Shown piece by piece: positions 54,364 to 63,622 of a stretch of 64,000 nucleotides of DNA. Position 1 is the first letter of the stretch. Each line of letters opens with the position of its first letter. The notes beneath the pieces were generated by a model. The model worked only from the letters and a program-made list of their open reading frames with translations. It was not told where the DNA came from and made no database searches. The stretch is from Xanthomonas sp. 10-10 (GTDB taxonomy: Bacteria > Pseudomonadota > Gammaproteobacteria > Xanthomonadales > Xanthomonadaceae). The translations under genes and the position numbers were made by a program. The DNA lies in NCBI RefSeq assembly GCF_040182365.1, contig NZ_CP144460.1:1736001-1800000 (forward strand), read 5' to 3'.

Positions 54364-54403
54364 GGCTGTGTGCAGACGCGCATGCACGCGGTAGCCTGCG
54401 TGC

Positions 54404-55009
54404 ATGGATGCCATCACACCCCTGCCGTTGCATGCCGACCATCTGGCCGCGTTGGAACAGGCCTATGCCACGCCGCCGCGCGCCTACCATCACTTCGGCC
54501 ACGTGCGTGCACTGCTGCACCACTATGCCGAGGTCGCTGCCGGGCCGGGTTGGCAACGGCCGATGGAGGTCTGGCTGGCGGTCCTGTTCCACGATGCGAT
54601 CTACCAGCCCGGGCGCAGCGACAACGAAGCCGAATCTGCGAAGTGGGCAATGGACTGCATCCCGCGCTGGTGGCCGCATGCCGAAGTGGATCTGCAGCGC
54701 GTGCAGGCGCTGATCCTGCTCACCGCGCGCCATGGACAACTGCAACCGCAGGATGTGGACGAGGAGGCCGCGCTGTTCCTGGATTGCGACATGGCGATCC
54801 TGGCCGCGCCCGCTGCCGTCTTCGATGCTTACGACCGCGCGATCGCCGAGGAATACCGGGGCCATGTTCCCGCATTGCTGTTCCGGCTCAATCGCCGCCG
54901 CTTCCTGGCCGGGCTGCTGAAGCGCCCGCGCATCTTTCTCAGCGACTATTTCCACGCACGCATCGATACGGCCGCGCGGGACAACCTGCGTCGCCGGTTG
55001 GGTCGCTGA
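54404..55009 (+). CDS. HD-domain predicted phosphohydrolase
   Basis: This 201-residue protein has the metal motifs of the HD superfamily: H-H-F-G-H-V near 26-31, F-H-D-A near 63 with following D-N-E near 75, and a distal D-C-D-M-A-I-L near 127. Relatives are uncharacterised small-molecule or nucleotide phosphohydrolases (some adjacent to 2H enzymes). No signal peptide. The N-terminus is short, and ATG 54404 is the first in frame. Confidence 0.85.
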   Translation: MDAITPLPLHADHLAALEQAYATPPRAYHHFGHVRALLHHYAEVAAGPGWQRPMEVWLAVLFHDAIYQPGRSDNEAESAKWAMDCIPRWWPHAEVDLQRVQALILLTARHGQLQPQDVDEEAALFLDCDMAILAAPAAVFDAYDRAIAEEYRGHVPALLFRLNRRRFLAGLLKRPRIFLSDYFHARIDTAARDNLRRRLGR

Positions 55010-55076
55010 GCCGCCGCTGCCGCCGCGTGGCGCGCGACCCCGCAGCGGCGGATGCGCACGACGCTACAATAGCCGC

Positions 55077-55259
55077 ATGCACGATAGCGCCATGTCCGCC
55101 TCCGATCCCCGCCCGCAACCGCCGCAGGCACCCGCGCCCAACGAGTGCTGCGAAAGCGGCTGCCCGCTGTGCGTGCACGATCTGTACGCCGAAGAAATGA
55201 CGCGTTATCGCCAGGCCCTGGCCGCCTGGGAAGCCCGTCAGCTGGCGCAGGCGCGGTGA
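55077..55259 (+). CDS. Oxidoreductase-like N-terminal domain protein (small)
   Basis: This 60-residue protein consists almost wholly of the motif P-N-E-C-C-E-S-G-C-P-L-C-V-H-D-L-Y-x-E-E, known from the N-terminus of fungal and bacterial oxidoreductase-like proteins. The four closely spaced cysteines suggest metal or redox binding. No other domain is attached. It precedes virJ by 70 bases on the same strand. A second ATG at 55092 is possible. Confidence 0.82.
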   Translation: MHDSAMSASDPRPQPPQAPAPNECCESGCPLCVHDLYAEEMTRYRQALAAWEARQLAQAR

Positions 55260-55328
55260 GCGAAGCGCCGCGCTTCGCGGCGAGTGCCGGAACGATTATC
55301 TTTGGATCACTTTTCCCGATGGTGCGAC

Positions 55329-56702
55329 ATGCGACGACTTGAACGATGGAGCGCGCTCTGCGGCGCGGCGATGGTGACGCTGTCGGGAATGGCCGCCGCC
55401 CAGGCTCCGGAACCGATCAGCCACGGGCGTTTCGAACAGATCCCGGTGTTGATGCCCAAGGACGAGCCGCAACGCGTGGTGATCTGGCTGGCGGGCGCAG
55501 GCAATGCCAGCAAGCGCCAGGCCCAGGCGCAAGCGTTGCGCGACGATGGCGCGATGGTGGCGATGGTGGATACCGCGCATCTGTACGCGGTCCTGCGCAA
55601 GGCCGGCGGCACCTGCGCGTTTTCGGTGGGCGATGTGGAGAACTTCTCGCGCTACCTGCAGGCCTTCTATCACATCCCCACCTACCGGTTGCCGTTGCTG
55701 GTGGGCGATGGCGAAGGTGCGGCGCTGGCGTATGCCATCGGCGCGCAGGCCAAGCCGCATGTGCTGGCCGGCGTGCTCACCGATGGTCTGTGCCCGGCCA
55801 CGGTGTCCGATCAGGCGATCTGCCAGCCAGGTGTGCGTCCGGGCGGCAATAGCCTGGTTCCGGCGACGCTGCAGATTCCCTGGGTGCTGGCCGGCAGCCA
55901 GGACAAACGGTGTCCTGCAGCAGCCGAGGACGCCTTCCTCAAGCAGGTTCCGCAGGCCCGCACCTTCAAGCGGTCTGCGCAGGGCGACATCCTGCCCGGC
56001 CTGCGTGCCGCAGCCCGTTCGCTGGGCGAGCAGAAGGGCGTTGTCTTGCCGCCCCCGCCGGGCGGCCTGACCGACCTGCCGGTAGTCGAATTGCCGGCCA
56101 AGCCGGACGGCGACGGCGACGACGACACCTTCGTGATCTTCGTGTCCGGCGACGGCGGTTGGGCCGGGCTGGACGAAGAAGTCGCCGATGCGCTCGCCGC
56201 GCAGGGCATCCCGGTGGTCGGGCTGGATTCGCTGCGATACTTCTGGACCGAGCGCACGCCGCAGGGCTTCGCCACCGACCTGGACCGCATTGCGCGCGTG
56301 TATGCGCAGCGCTGGCAGCGCAAGCGCGTGGTGCTGATCGGCTTCTCGCAAGGCGCCGATGTGCTGCCGGCGGCGATCAACAAGCTGCCGGCGCAGACCA
56401 GGCAGAACATCCGCATGACCGCGCTGCTGTCGGTCGGCAAGCTGGCCGATTACGAATTCCATGTCAGCAACTGGCTGGGCTCGGATGACGAAGGCCTGCC
56501 GATCGCGCCGGAAGTGCAGCGTCTGCCGGCCGGCACCACGGTGTGCATCTACGGCCAGGACGATGGCGATGCGTTGTGCCCGAGCCTGCCGGCGCAGGCC
56601 GCCAAGCGCGTGGCGCTGCCGGGCGATCACCACTTCAAGGGCGATTACGCGACCCTGTCCAAGGTGATCATGGAGCAGCTGCACGGCTTGTCGACGCCTT
56701 GA
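55329..56702 (+). CDS. VirJ/AcvB family protein (lysyl-phosphatidylglycerol hydrolase type)
   Basis: This 457-residue periplasmic protein has a signal peptide (to A-A-A-Q near 25) and a two-part alpha/beta hydrolase architecture; the C-terminal VirJ domain holds the nucleophile Ser340 in G-F-S-Q-G-A-D and an earlier V-S-G-D-G-G-W. AcvB of Agrobacterium, homologous along its length, hydrolyses lysyl-phosphatidylglycerol. The gene converges on mprF, whose product makes that lipid. GTGCGAC precedes the ATG; ribosome binding is weak. Confidence 0.88.
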   Translation: MRRLERWSALCGAAMVTLSGMAAAQAPEPISHGRFEQIPVLMPKDEPQRVVIWLAGAGNASKRQAQAQALRDDGAMVAMVDTAHLYAVLRKAGGTCAFSVGDVENFSRYLQAFYHIPTYRLPLLVGDGEGAALAYAIGAQAKPHVLAGVLTDGLCPATVSDQAICQPGVRPGGNSLVPATLQIPWVLAGSQDKRCPAAAEDAFLKQVPQARTFKRSAQGDILPGLRAAARSLGEQKGVVLPPPPGGLTDLPVVELPAKPDGDGDDDTFVIFVSGDGGWAGLDEEVADALAAQGIPVVGLDSLRYFWTERTPQGFATDLDRIARVYAQRWQRKRVVLIGFSQGADVLPAAINKLPAQTRQNIRMTALLSVGKLADYEFHVSNWLGSDDEGLPIAPEVQRLPAGTTVCIYGQDDGDALCPSLPAQAAKRVALPGDHHFKGDYATLSKVIMEQLHGLSTP

Positions 56703-56707
56703 CGTGC

Positions 56708-56731
56708 AGGGCATCGTAACCACGATGCCCT
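56708..56731. terminator. Hairpin between virJ and mprF (terminator-like)
   Basis: A perfect ten-base stem AGGGCATCGT / ACGATGCCCT with an AACC loop lies six bases after the virJ stop. It lacks a T run, so it is probably a 3'-end stabiliser or weak terminator for the convergent transcripts. Confidence 0.6.
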
Positions 56732-56967
56732 TGCCATCGGTCGGTGCGGCTCAGGCACTGAACCAGGCGCGGCTGTCAGTGCTGCAACGCTCCCAGCCAG
56801 GCGGGCGCGGCCGCTGACAGGTGTGGCTGTGCCACTGGTGTGCGCCAGCTGTGGGGGCGCCCCTGGCGATGGTTGACTCCATTGCGGCAACCTCTCCAAC
56901 CGCCCAGCCACATCCTGCGATCTGCGCACCCACCTGCGCCGCAAAGCGGACAGGCGGGTGCATCGCG

Positions 56968-59532
56968 TCATTCCTGCCGGCCGGGGTCCACCGAGATCAG
57001 CCGGGTCACGTCCAGCAGCGCGGCCGGCAGATGCATGCCGCCCGGCGCGACCAGATAGCGCGGGCGCCAGGTCGGGGCGAACTTCGACTTGAACCGGCGT
57101 AGCCCGCTGAAGCCGTAGAAGCGCTCGCCATGGCGTGCGACCAGGCTGGCGAAGCGATTCCAGCGCCCGGCCAGGCGGTGTTCGGCCAGCCCCGACAACG
57201 GCGCCATGCCCAGCGAGAAGCGCGTGTAGCCATTGGCCTGGCCCCACAGGAACAGCTCGATGAACAGGAAATCCATGGTGCCCTTCGGCGCCTCGGCGCT
57301 ATGCCGCATCAGGTCAACCGACAGCTCGCCGCCGGCCGGTGCCCACCACACATTGGCAAAGGCCACGATCTGCCCTTCGGCCTCGGCCACCGCCACCGGG
57401 AACCGGCGCAGATAGTCCGCATCGAAGCTGCCGAGCGAGAACCCTTTCTCCTCGCCGGATTTTTCTTCCAGCCATTGTTCCGATACCTCGGCCAGGCGCG
57501 GCAGCACGGCGTCCACCTGCTCCGGCTGCAGCATGCGGAAGGTCAGGCCGCCACGCTTGCCGCGGTTCCAGGCCTGACGCAGATCGGCGCGGTCGCGGCC
57601 TTCCAGGGTGAAGCCCTCCAGTGGCACGATCGCTTCTTCGCCAAGCTTGACCAGGGTCAGGCCCATATCCAGATAGGTCTGCCAGTATTTTTCGCCGACC
57701 TGGTAGAACACCGGGCGCAGGCCCATGTGGTCGGCCTCCTCGCGGAAGCGCCAGATCAGCGCGCGGGCCACCTCCGGCGGCCCGACCGGGTCGCCCATCG
57801 AAATCAGCGAGCCACCGTAGCGCTGCATCATGACAAAGCCCCGGCCCTGCGCATCGAACAGAAACGCCTTGTCGCCGGTCAACGCCAGACAGGCCTGGGT
57901 GTCGGTACTGATTTCCAGAATCGGCGCCAGCGTCTGCAGGGTTTGCGCATCGGCGGCCGGCATCGGTCGGCGCCCGCCGCGCAGCAGCCGCGCCATGCCG
58001 AACATGATCACGCCCACGCACAGGATCAGCGCGGCGCGCAACGCGCGCGGCGCATTGGCCGAGGTGGCGAATTGCCACCACAGGTCGTTGCTGTATTCGA
58101 CGTGGCTGTAGACGAAGAACAGCAGCCAGAACGTGGCCACCAGCACCAGGCCCAGATTGCTCAGCCAGCGCCATGACCAGGCTTCGTCCAGCAGCGCGCC
58201 CTGGCGGTAGAACTCGCGCCGCGCGGCCCACAGCGCCAGCGCTGCCAGCGCTGCCGACAACGACACCGAAATGTGGCTGCCGCGCAGCAGCGACAACGGC
58301 GGCAGCAGCACGCATACGCCCAGCGCCAGCATCCAGGCCGCATGACTGCGGCGTTGCAGGCCCTGGCCGATCAGCAGCAGCAGCATGCCGCCCAGGCTGA
58401 CCAGCAGATGCGAGGTTTCGATCAGTGGCAGCGGCGCCACTTCCTGGCGCGCACGCGGCGTCGGCAAGGTGCCGTCGATCATCAGGCCCGCGCCCACGGC
58501 GAAGACCGCCAGGGCCAGGATCTGCGGCAGCCACGGACGCAGCGTCTTCCACACCGTGCGTGCGGTGCTGGCGCTGGCCCGGACCGGCGCCCCCAGCCCG
58601 GAGGCGGCCGCCATCGCCACCGAAATCAGCAGCGGCACGATGTAGTAGGTGACCCGGTACGCCAGCGCCGCAGCCAGCACGGCGGCAGGCGTCACATGCG
58701 GCAGCAGCTTGAGCAGGCTCCACTCGAACACGCCCAGCCCGGCCGGCACGGTGGAGATCAGGCCGGCCACCACCGCCACCAGCCAGATGCCGATAAAGCC
58801 GAAGTAACCGGTGCCCGGATCCGGCGGCAACAGCACGTAGAACGCCGCCGCTGCCAGGCCCAGCTCGACCACGCTGAGGGCGGTGACGCCGAGCACGGTG
58901 GTGCGGTCGGGCAGCCAGAAGCGATGGCTGCGGATCCCGAACTCACGGCCTTGCTTGCCCACCAGCACCAGCATCGCCACATAGCCGGCCAGCAAGGCGA
59001 TGCCGGCGATGCGGATGCCTTCTGCGGTGATCGGCAGGGCACGCGCGGCCGCTTCCGGTTCCAGCATCAGCGCAAGCCCGAGCAGCACCCAGGCGCCGAA
59101 GATGAAGCCCAGCGTGCTCATCAGCACCACCTGGCCAATCTCGGCCAGGGTCAGCCCGACGCTGCCATAGCCGCGCAGGCGGACCGCGCCACCGGTGAGC
59201 GCGGCAAAGCCCAGCGTCTGGCCGACCGCATGCGCCATGAAGGCGGTGATGCCTACCCGGGCCGGATGCAGCCGCTTGCCGGTGCGCTTGAGCCCCACCC
59301 AGTCGAAACCCACCAGGCAGGCGTAGCTGCTTAACCCGAGCAGCAGGGTCAGTGCGATCTGCCCCGCGCCCAGCGCCCGGAACGCCTGGCGGATCTGGCG
59401 GTACCCATGGTCGGTGAACTGCGCCGACAGCGCGTGCAGCGCCATGGCCAGGATCGCCAGGCTGATGATGACCGGCAGGGCGCGACGCCAACCGCTGGCA
59501 GGCGCTTCGGAAGACACGGGGGTATCCGTCAT
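56968..59532 (-). CDS. mprF: Bifunctional lysylphosphatidylglycerol flippase/synthetase MprF
   Basis: This 854-residue protein has a large N-terminal membrane domain (about 14 hydrophobic segments from about 18 to 490) for lipid flipping, and a C-terminal GNAT-like aminoacyl transferase domain (about 520-854, with G-G-S-L-I-S-M-G-D-P-V-G-P and F-S-L-G-M-A-P-L-S-G). It transfers lysine (or alanine) from tRNA to phosphatidylglycerol, lowering surface charge against cationic peptides. ATG 59532 is the first Met of the membrane domain; the upstream open frame has no family features. Confidence 0.94.
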   Translation of the reverse strand: MTDTPVSSEAPASGWRRALPVIISLAILAMALHALSAQFTDHGYRQIRQAFRALGAGQIALTLLLGLSSYACLVGFDWVGLKRTGKRLHPARVGITAFMAHAVGQTLGFAALTGGAVRLRGYGSVGLTLAEIGQVVLMSTLGFIFGAWVLLGLALMLEPEAAARALPITAEGIRIAGIALLAGYVAMLVLVGKQGREFGIRSHRFWLPDRTTVLGVTALSVVELGLAAAAFYVLLPPDPGTGYFGFIGIWLVAVVAGLISTVPAGLGVFEWSLLKLLPHVTPAAVLAAALAYRVTYYIVPLLISVAMAAASGLGAPVRASASTARTVWKTLRPWLPQILALAVFAVGAGLMIDGTLPTPRARQEVAPLPLIETSHLLVSLGGMLLLLIGQGLQRRSHAAWMLALGVCVLLPPLSLLRGSHISVSLSAALAALALWAARREFYRQGALLDEAWSWRWLSNLGLVLVATFWLLFFVYSHVEYSNDLWWQFATSANAPRALRAALILCVGVIMFGMARLLRGGRRPMPAADAQTLQTLAPILEISTDTQACLALTGDKAFLFDAQGRGFVMMQRYGGSLISMGDPVGPPEVARALIWRFREEADHMGLRPVFYQVGEKYWQTYLDMGLTLVKLGEEAIVPLEGFTLEGRDRADLRQAWNRGKRGGLTFRMLQPEQVDAVLPRLAEVSEQWLEEKSGEEKGFSLGSFDADYLRRFPVAVAEAEGQIVAFANVWWAPAGGELSVDLMRHSAEAPKGTMDFLFIELFLWGQANGYTRFSLGMAPLSGLAEHRLAGRWNRFASLVARHGERFYGFSGLRRFKSKFAPTWRPRYLVAPGGMHLPAALLDVTRLISVDPGRQE

Positions 59533-59750
59533 GAGGGCAACGGGATCTGCATAAGAGGGAAAGAGGACGCATGCACGATACGTGCCGCGTGCGCAAAGAT
59601 CTGCATGTGCCAAGCGGGTTGAAGAAGCATGCAGCGTGATCGCGAAGTGCCGAAACGAGGTGAACGCAGGGTTCGTGAGAGCCGACACCTGTCGGCCCGG
59701 GACGGCCGCGCGCATCATAGGGCAAAGGCGCAGGTGCGTGCCGCAGGGGA

Positions 59751-60500
59751 ATGGATGAACGACGTTACCGTTGGAAGGCAGACAGGCTGCTGATGAGCAC
59801 GACCGACTTTCGCGCGGATGGTGCGCAGGCCACCCCGGGGGGCGCGCCACGCTGGAGCGGGCATGCCGGGGCGCTGGCCGCTGCCGCCGGCCTGGCCTTC
59901 ATCGGGCTGGTACTGGTGCTGCAGTGGCTACGCGGCGATCTGTGGTGGATCGACGCGCAACTCAGCGCATATCTGCACGGCGCCTACGGCCTGCTGCTGC
60001 GCACGGCGTACTGCCTGTTGGCCGCAGCGATGGCGTGGCTGGCGGCGGGCTTGTATGCGGCGCTGGCGCCGGCGGCACGCAGCCGCACGGTGTTGGGATT
60101 GTTCTGGCTGGCAGGGCTGGGCTTGTGCGCGGTGGCGATCGGCGACAGCTGGATGCCGGAGCTGGCGCCAGACGCGGCAACACTGGTGCATGTGGTGTCG
60201 GCCGACGCCACGTTCCTGTGCGTGATCGCGGCGGTGTTGCTGCAGTCGTGGTACTTCTGCCGCGATCGCGCATGGCGCGCGCATTGGGTCGGAGCATGCG
60301 TGCTCGGTTGGGCGGCATTTGCGGTGCTGCTGTTCCATGTCACGGTCACTAGCGCGCCGCCGGGGATCAGCCAGAAGATCGCCATCGTGCTGATCGTGGC
60401 CTGGATGGTGCGGGTGGGGCTGTGGTTGACGCGCACCGTACGCGGTGGGGCTGCACGCACCGCGCATTCGCGTGACAATGGCCGGGTCAATCAACCGTAG
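59751..60500 (+). CDS. DUF998-like seven-helix membrane protein
   Basis: This protein of about 249 residues has some six to seven hydrophobic segments from about 40 to 230 and no catalytic motif I can name; the spacing resembles the DUF998 family of membrane proteins. The N-terminus is uncertain: ATG 59751 lies right against GGGGA, while ATG 59793 (M-S-T-T-D-F) would drop 14 residues. It is divergent from mprF, so the two share a control region. Confidence 0.75.
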   Translation: MDERRYRWKADRLLMSTTDFRADGAQATPGGAPRWSGHAGALAAAAGLAFIGLVLVLQWLRGDLWWIDAQLSAYLHGAYGLLLRTAYCLLAAAMAWLAAGLYAALAPAARSRTVLGLFWLAGLGLCAVAIGDSWMPELAPDAATLVHVVSADATFLCVIAAVLLQSWYFCRDRAWRAHWVGACVLGWAAFAVLLFHVTVTSAPPGISQKIAIVLIVAWMVRVGLWLTRTVRGGAARTAHSRDNGRVNQP

Positions 60501-60510
60501 GAAGTCTGAA

Positions 60511-60858
60511 ATGCTGCAGCGATTCGATGCGGGTCCGCGTATGTCCGAAATGACCGTCCATGGCGGCGTGTGCTACCTGGCCGGCCAGATTGCCGATGAC
60601 ACCAGCGAAGACATCACCGGGCAGACCCGCCAGGTGCTGGCCGAGATCGACAAGCTGCTGGCGCAGGCGGCCAGCGACAAGACCAAGATTCTGCGCGCCG
60701 AAATCTATCTGGCCGACATCGCCGACTTCGACGGCATGAACGCCGCCTGGGACGAATGGGTGCCGCACGGCTTCACGCCTGCGCGCGCCACGGTCGAAGC
60801 CAAACTGGCGCGGCCGGAATGGAAGGTGGAGATCGTGATCACCGCCGCGGCGGGCTGA
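60511..60858 (+). CDS. RidA family protein (YjgF-like)
   Basis: This 115-residue protein has the RidA fold motifs (V-C-Y-L-A-G-Q-I-A near 23-31, then E-I-Y-L-A-D-I-A-D-F near 73 and A-R-A-T-V-E-A near 97-103). True RidA imine deaminases have a catalytic Arg, seen here in P-A-R-A-T-V-E. It removes reactive enamines or imines. AGGAAG lies before ATG 60511, ten bases after the previous stop. Confidence 0.88.
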   Translation: MLQRFDAGPRMSEMTVHGGVCYLAGQIADDTSEDITGQTRQVLAEIDKLLAQAASDKTKILRAEIYLADIADFDGMNAAWDEWVPHGFTPARATVEAKLARPEWKVEIVITAAAG

Positions 60859-61206
60859 TCGCGCGCTGCATGCGCCTATCGATACGGCTGCGCATCCGCC
60901 AGGGTGCGTGGCGGTGTCTGCCGCCGGTGTGTCTCCCCCGCACTGCGCGCTTGCAAGCGCGGTGCATGGATGCCGATGCATGGCACCGGCTCAGCTGCGT
61001 CGTGCTTGGTGCGCTTCACCATCTGAGGTCCGAGCGCGTTGCGCGTCAGGTCGCCTGCAATGCGCAGGCTGCCACGATGCGCGACTGGGGTCTGTCGCGC
61101 CCTCTCTCCATCGCCAACCGCTGCGATGGTTCGTTTACGTCGCGATGCATGGCAGCGGTGGCCGCTGGTCCGTCATCGCCATCCAGGCGTTCGAGGCAGC
61201 GTGCCC
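60859..61206. other. Gene-free stretch between convergent genes
   Basis: About 350 bases between the RidA stop and the methyltransferase stop. Frames present are short and on both strands, with no ribosome binding sites. No terminator hairpin with a T run was seen. Confidence 0.4.
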
Positions 61207-62277
61207 TCAGCGTTTGACGAAGCGGTAGTGCGCCACACCCCATTCGCGGCCGTGGTCGTAGCCGAACAGCTCCGCGCAGGCCAGCCAGAACATGCGCCAA
61301 CGCTGCCACCAGAGCTGCGCATCGTCGCCATAGGTCTGCTTCAACAGCGGCATGATCTGCGCGCGGTGGCGGTCCTGGTTTTCCAGCCAGGCATTGGCGG
61401 TTTTTTCGTAGTGCTCGCCCGACAGGACCCAGCGTTGTTCGATCACCACGTCCTGCTGGAAATGCAGCAGGGTGTCGGCCGCCGGCATCAGCCCGCCGGT
61501 GAAGAAATGCCGCCCCATCCAGTTGTCTTCGCCGGCCACCTCGAACGGATAGGCCAGATCGCGGTGGCAGAAGATGTGCACGAACAGCTTGCCGCCGGGC
61601 GCCAGCCAGCTGCCTACACGTGCAAGCAGATCGCGGTAGTTGCGCATGTGCTCGAACATTTCCACCGACACCACGCGGTCGAAATTGCCCGGCGGCAGCG
61701 CCAGCGCGTTGACGTCGGCGGTGATGACCTGCACGTTGCCCAGGCCGCGGATGCGGCACTGCTCCAGGATGTGCGCGCGCTGCGGACGTGAGTTGGACAC
61801 CGCGGTAATGGTGGCGTTGGGGTAGCGCTCGGCCATCCACAAGGTCAGCGAGCCCCAGCCGCAGCCCAGTTCCAGGATGCGTTGTCCATCGGCCAGCTCG
61901 GCGCGCTCCCCGTACAGCGCCAGCATGCGTTCTTCGGCCGCGTCCAGGTCCGGTGTGCTCGCGTCCCAGTAGCAGCTGCTGTATTTCAACCGCTTGCCCA
62001 GGCACAGGGTGAAGAACTGCGGCGGCAATTCGTAGTGCTGGCGATTGGCGGCATCGGTTTCGATCGCGATCGCGCTGGCGCGCAGGCTGTCGATGAAGGC
62101 GCGCTGCCGCTCGCCGTTGGCATCGGCAGCGCCGCCGCGCTCATCGCGCAGGCGCTGCGCGCACAGACGCCGGATGCCGTAACGCAACGCGGCGTCGGGC
62201 AGCACGCCGGATTCGGCCAGACGGGTGGCAAAGGCTTCTTCGGGCAGCGAGGAGGGCGGGGCGGTGACGGTGGACAT
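61207..62277 (-). CDS. CFA synthase-like SAM methyltransferase (second copy type)
   Basis: This 356-residue protein has a short N-terminal helical part and a class I methyltransferase with E-L-G-C-G-W-G-S-L near 130 and the acidic loop S-V-E-M-F-E-H near 198, close to cyclopropane fatty acid synthases but without their usual N-terminal domain. It probably methylates unsaturated lipid acyl chains. GGAGAG precedes ATG 62277. It is last in the lipid operon that starts beyond the right edge. Confidence 0.85.
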   Translation of the reverse strand: MSTVTAPPSSLPEEAFATRLAESGVLPDAALRYGIRRLCAQRLRDERGGAADANGERQRAFIDSLRASAIAIETDAANRQHYELPPQFFTLCLGKRLKYSSCYWDASTPDLDAAEERMLALYGERAELADGQRILELGCGWGSLTLWMAERYPNATITAVSNSRPQRAHILEQCRIRGLGNVQVITADVNALALPPGNFDRVVSVEMFEHMRNYRDLLARVGSWLAPGGKLFVHIFCHRDLAYPFEVAGEDNWMGRHFFTGGLMPAADTLLHFQQDVVIEQRWVLSGEHYEKTANAWLENQDRHRAQIMPLLKQTYGDDAQLWWQRWRMFWLACAELFGYDHGREWGVAHYRFVKR

Positions 62278-62294
62278 GCGACTCTCCAGGCAAC

Positions 62295-63077
62295 TCAGGA
62301 CGAAGGGGGAAGCGGGAAAAACGCACTGGTGGTGCGCTGGTAGTGCGCGTAATCCTCGCCACGCGAGCGCAGGGCCTGCTGCTCGGTGTAGGGAATACCG
62401 GTGAAGCGATACAGGAACACGAACATCACCACCGGCCCGAGCGCGCACAGCCCCACCGGCCAGGGCCCGGCGCCGACCGCCAAGGCCAGATAGGCGAACC
62501 AATGCACGAACTCGAAGAAATAATTGGGATGGCGCGAATACCGCCACAGTCCCTTGCGACAGGTCTTGCCGCGATTGACCGGGTCGGCCTTGTGCGCAGA
62601 CAGCTGCCGGTCGGCCAGTGCCTCGCCGCCGACGGCAACCAGCCACACCACGACCGCCAACGTGCTCCATCCGCTCCACGCCGGGTTCGGGTTGCTGGCC
62701 GCAGCCAGGAACGGCACCGCAAACAGCACCACCACCACCGCCTGGGCCAGGAAGAAACCGAGAAACTTGCGCTGGTCGCCGTTCCAATGTTCGCGCAGGG
62801 CGCGATAACGGCCGTCTTCGTGCGGGTCGCCGAACACGCGAACGCCCAGATGCCAGGCCAGACGCGCGCCCCACAGACCGCCAAGCACCGCCACCAACAC
62901 GCGCGGCAGCAACGCACCGTCGGACATCCACGCGCAATACGGCGCAGCAATCGCCAGGCAGGCCGCCCACAACACGTCGACCGGGCCGGCGTTGCCGCTA
63001 CGGCGTTGCCATAGCCACCCCAGCACCATCACCCCACTTGCGAATACGCCCACATGCAGCAGCGGCCACACAGTCAT
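62295..63077 (-). CDS. DUF1295 family membrane reductase-like protein
   Basis: This 260-residue protein has about six hydrophobic segments and the steroid 5-alpha-reductase-like C-terminal motif G-L-W-R-Y-S-R-H-P-N-Y-F-F-E-F near 195-209. DUF1295 members reduce lipid or sterol double bonds. Here it lies between two CFA-type enzymes, hinting at modified fatty acids. The ATG at 63077 overlaps the preceding DUF2878 gene by four bases (ATGA). Confidence 0.87.
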   Translation of the reverse strand: MTVWPLLHVGVFASGVMVLGWLWQRRSGNAGPVDVLWAACLAIAAPYCAWMSDGALLPRVLVAVLGGLWGARLAWHLGVRVFGDPHEDGRYRALREHWNGDQRKFLGFFLAQAVVVVLFAVPFLAAASNPNPAWSGWSTLAVVVWLVAVGGEALADRQLSAHKADPVNRGKTCRKGLWRYSRHPNYFFEFVHWFAYLALAVGAGPWPVGLCALGPVVMFVFLYRFTGIPYTEQQALRSRGEDYAHYQRTTSAFFPLPPSS

Positions 63078-63619
63078 TGCAGTTCTCCGGTCATGTCGTG
63101 CGGCAATGGTCGCGCCAGACGCCGTGCATACAGCGACAACACGCCGCAGGCCACGCCCCAGCCGATGCCGACGGCGAGTACCGCATGCAGCGGCGGTGCC
63201 GACAGTTCCACTGCATGCCAGCTGCGTTGCGCCAGCCAGTACGAAAACGGGCCGAAGATGGCGCCAAGCACCACCGCCAGCCACGGGCGTTGCATCACGC
63301 TGCGCAACGAATGATTGAGCGTGAGCGCAAAGCCCACCCACAGCGCCAGAATCCATGCCGGCGCCAACACGCTACCGGGCCACGCCGCGGCGTACCGCAC
63401 CCAGCCCCCCGCTGCCAGCGTGGTGTCCAGCAGCAGGCCCAGCGCCAATGCGGCGATCAGCAACGGCACATCGCCGGGCGCGCGTCGCGAGGGCCACAGT
63501 TGATACAGCGCAAACAGCGCCAGCACCAGTAGCGTTGGCCAGACGCGGCCGTGCGCGGCAGCGGCCACCGCCACCACCCAGAGCACCTGCAAGCCGAGAT
63601 AGTTGCCGAGCTGCTTCAT
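63074..63619 (-). CDS. DUF2878 family membrane protein
   Basis: This 181-residue protein has five or six hydrophobic segments and matches the DUF2878 pattern of small membrane proteins (N-Y-L-G-L-Q-V-L-W-V at the start, P-A-W-I-L-A-L-W-V-G-F-A-L-T-L-N-H near 95). It is often next to CFA synthase and DUF1295 genes. Function unknown. It overlaps DUF1295 by four bases and starts three bases after the upstream cfa stop. Confidence 0.85.
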   Translation of the reverse strand: MKQLGNYLGLQVLWVVAVAAAAHGRVWPTLLVLALFALYQLWPSRRAPGDVPLLIAALALGLLLDTTLAAGGWVRYAAAWPGSVLAPAWILALWVGFALTLNHSLRSVMQRPWLAVVLGAIFGPFSYWLAQRSWHAVELSAPPLHAVLAVGIGWGVACGVLSLYARRLARPLPHDMTGELQ

Positions 63620-63622
63620 GCC

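Noticed and set aside
53408..54955. 515-residue minus-strand frame over thpR and the HD gene
   Set aside because: Shadow of two recognised genes, no start signal, low-complexity Arg-rich end.
56785..56830. Possible fourth MITE-like copy
   Set aside because: Shares only a short GCCAGGCGGGCGCGGCC stretch; no terminal repeats or further matching blocks were found.
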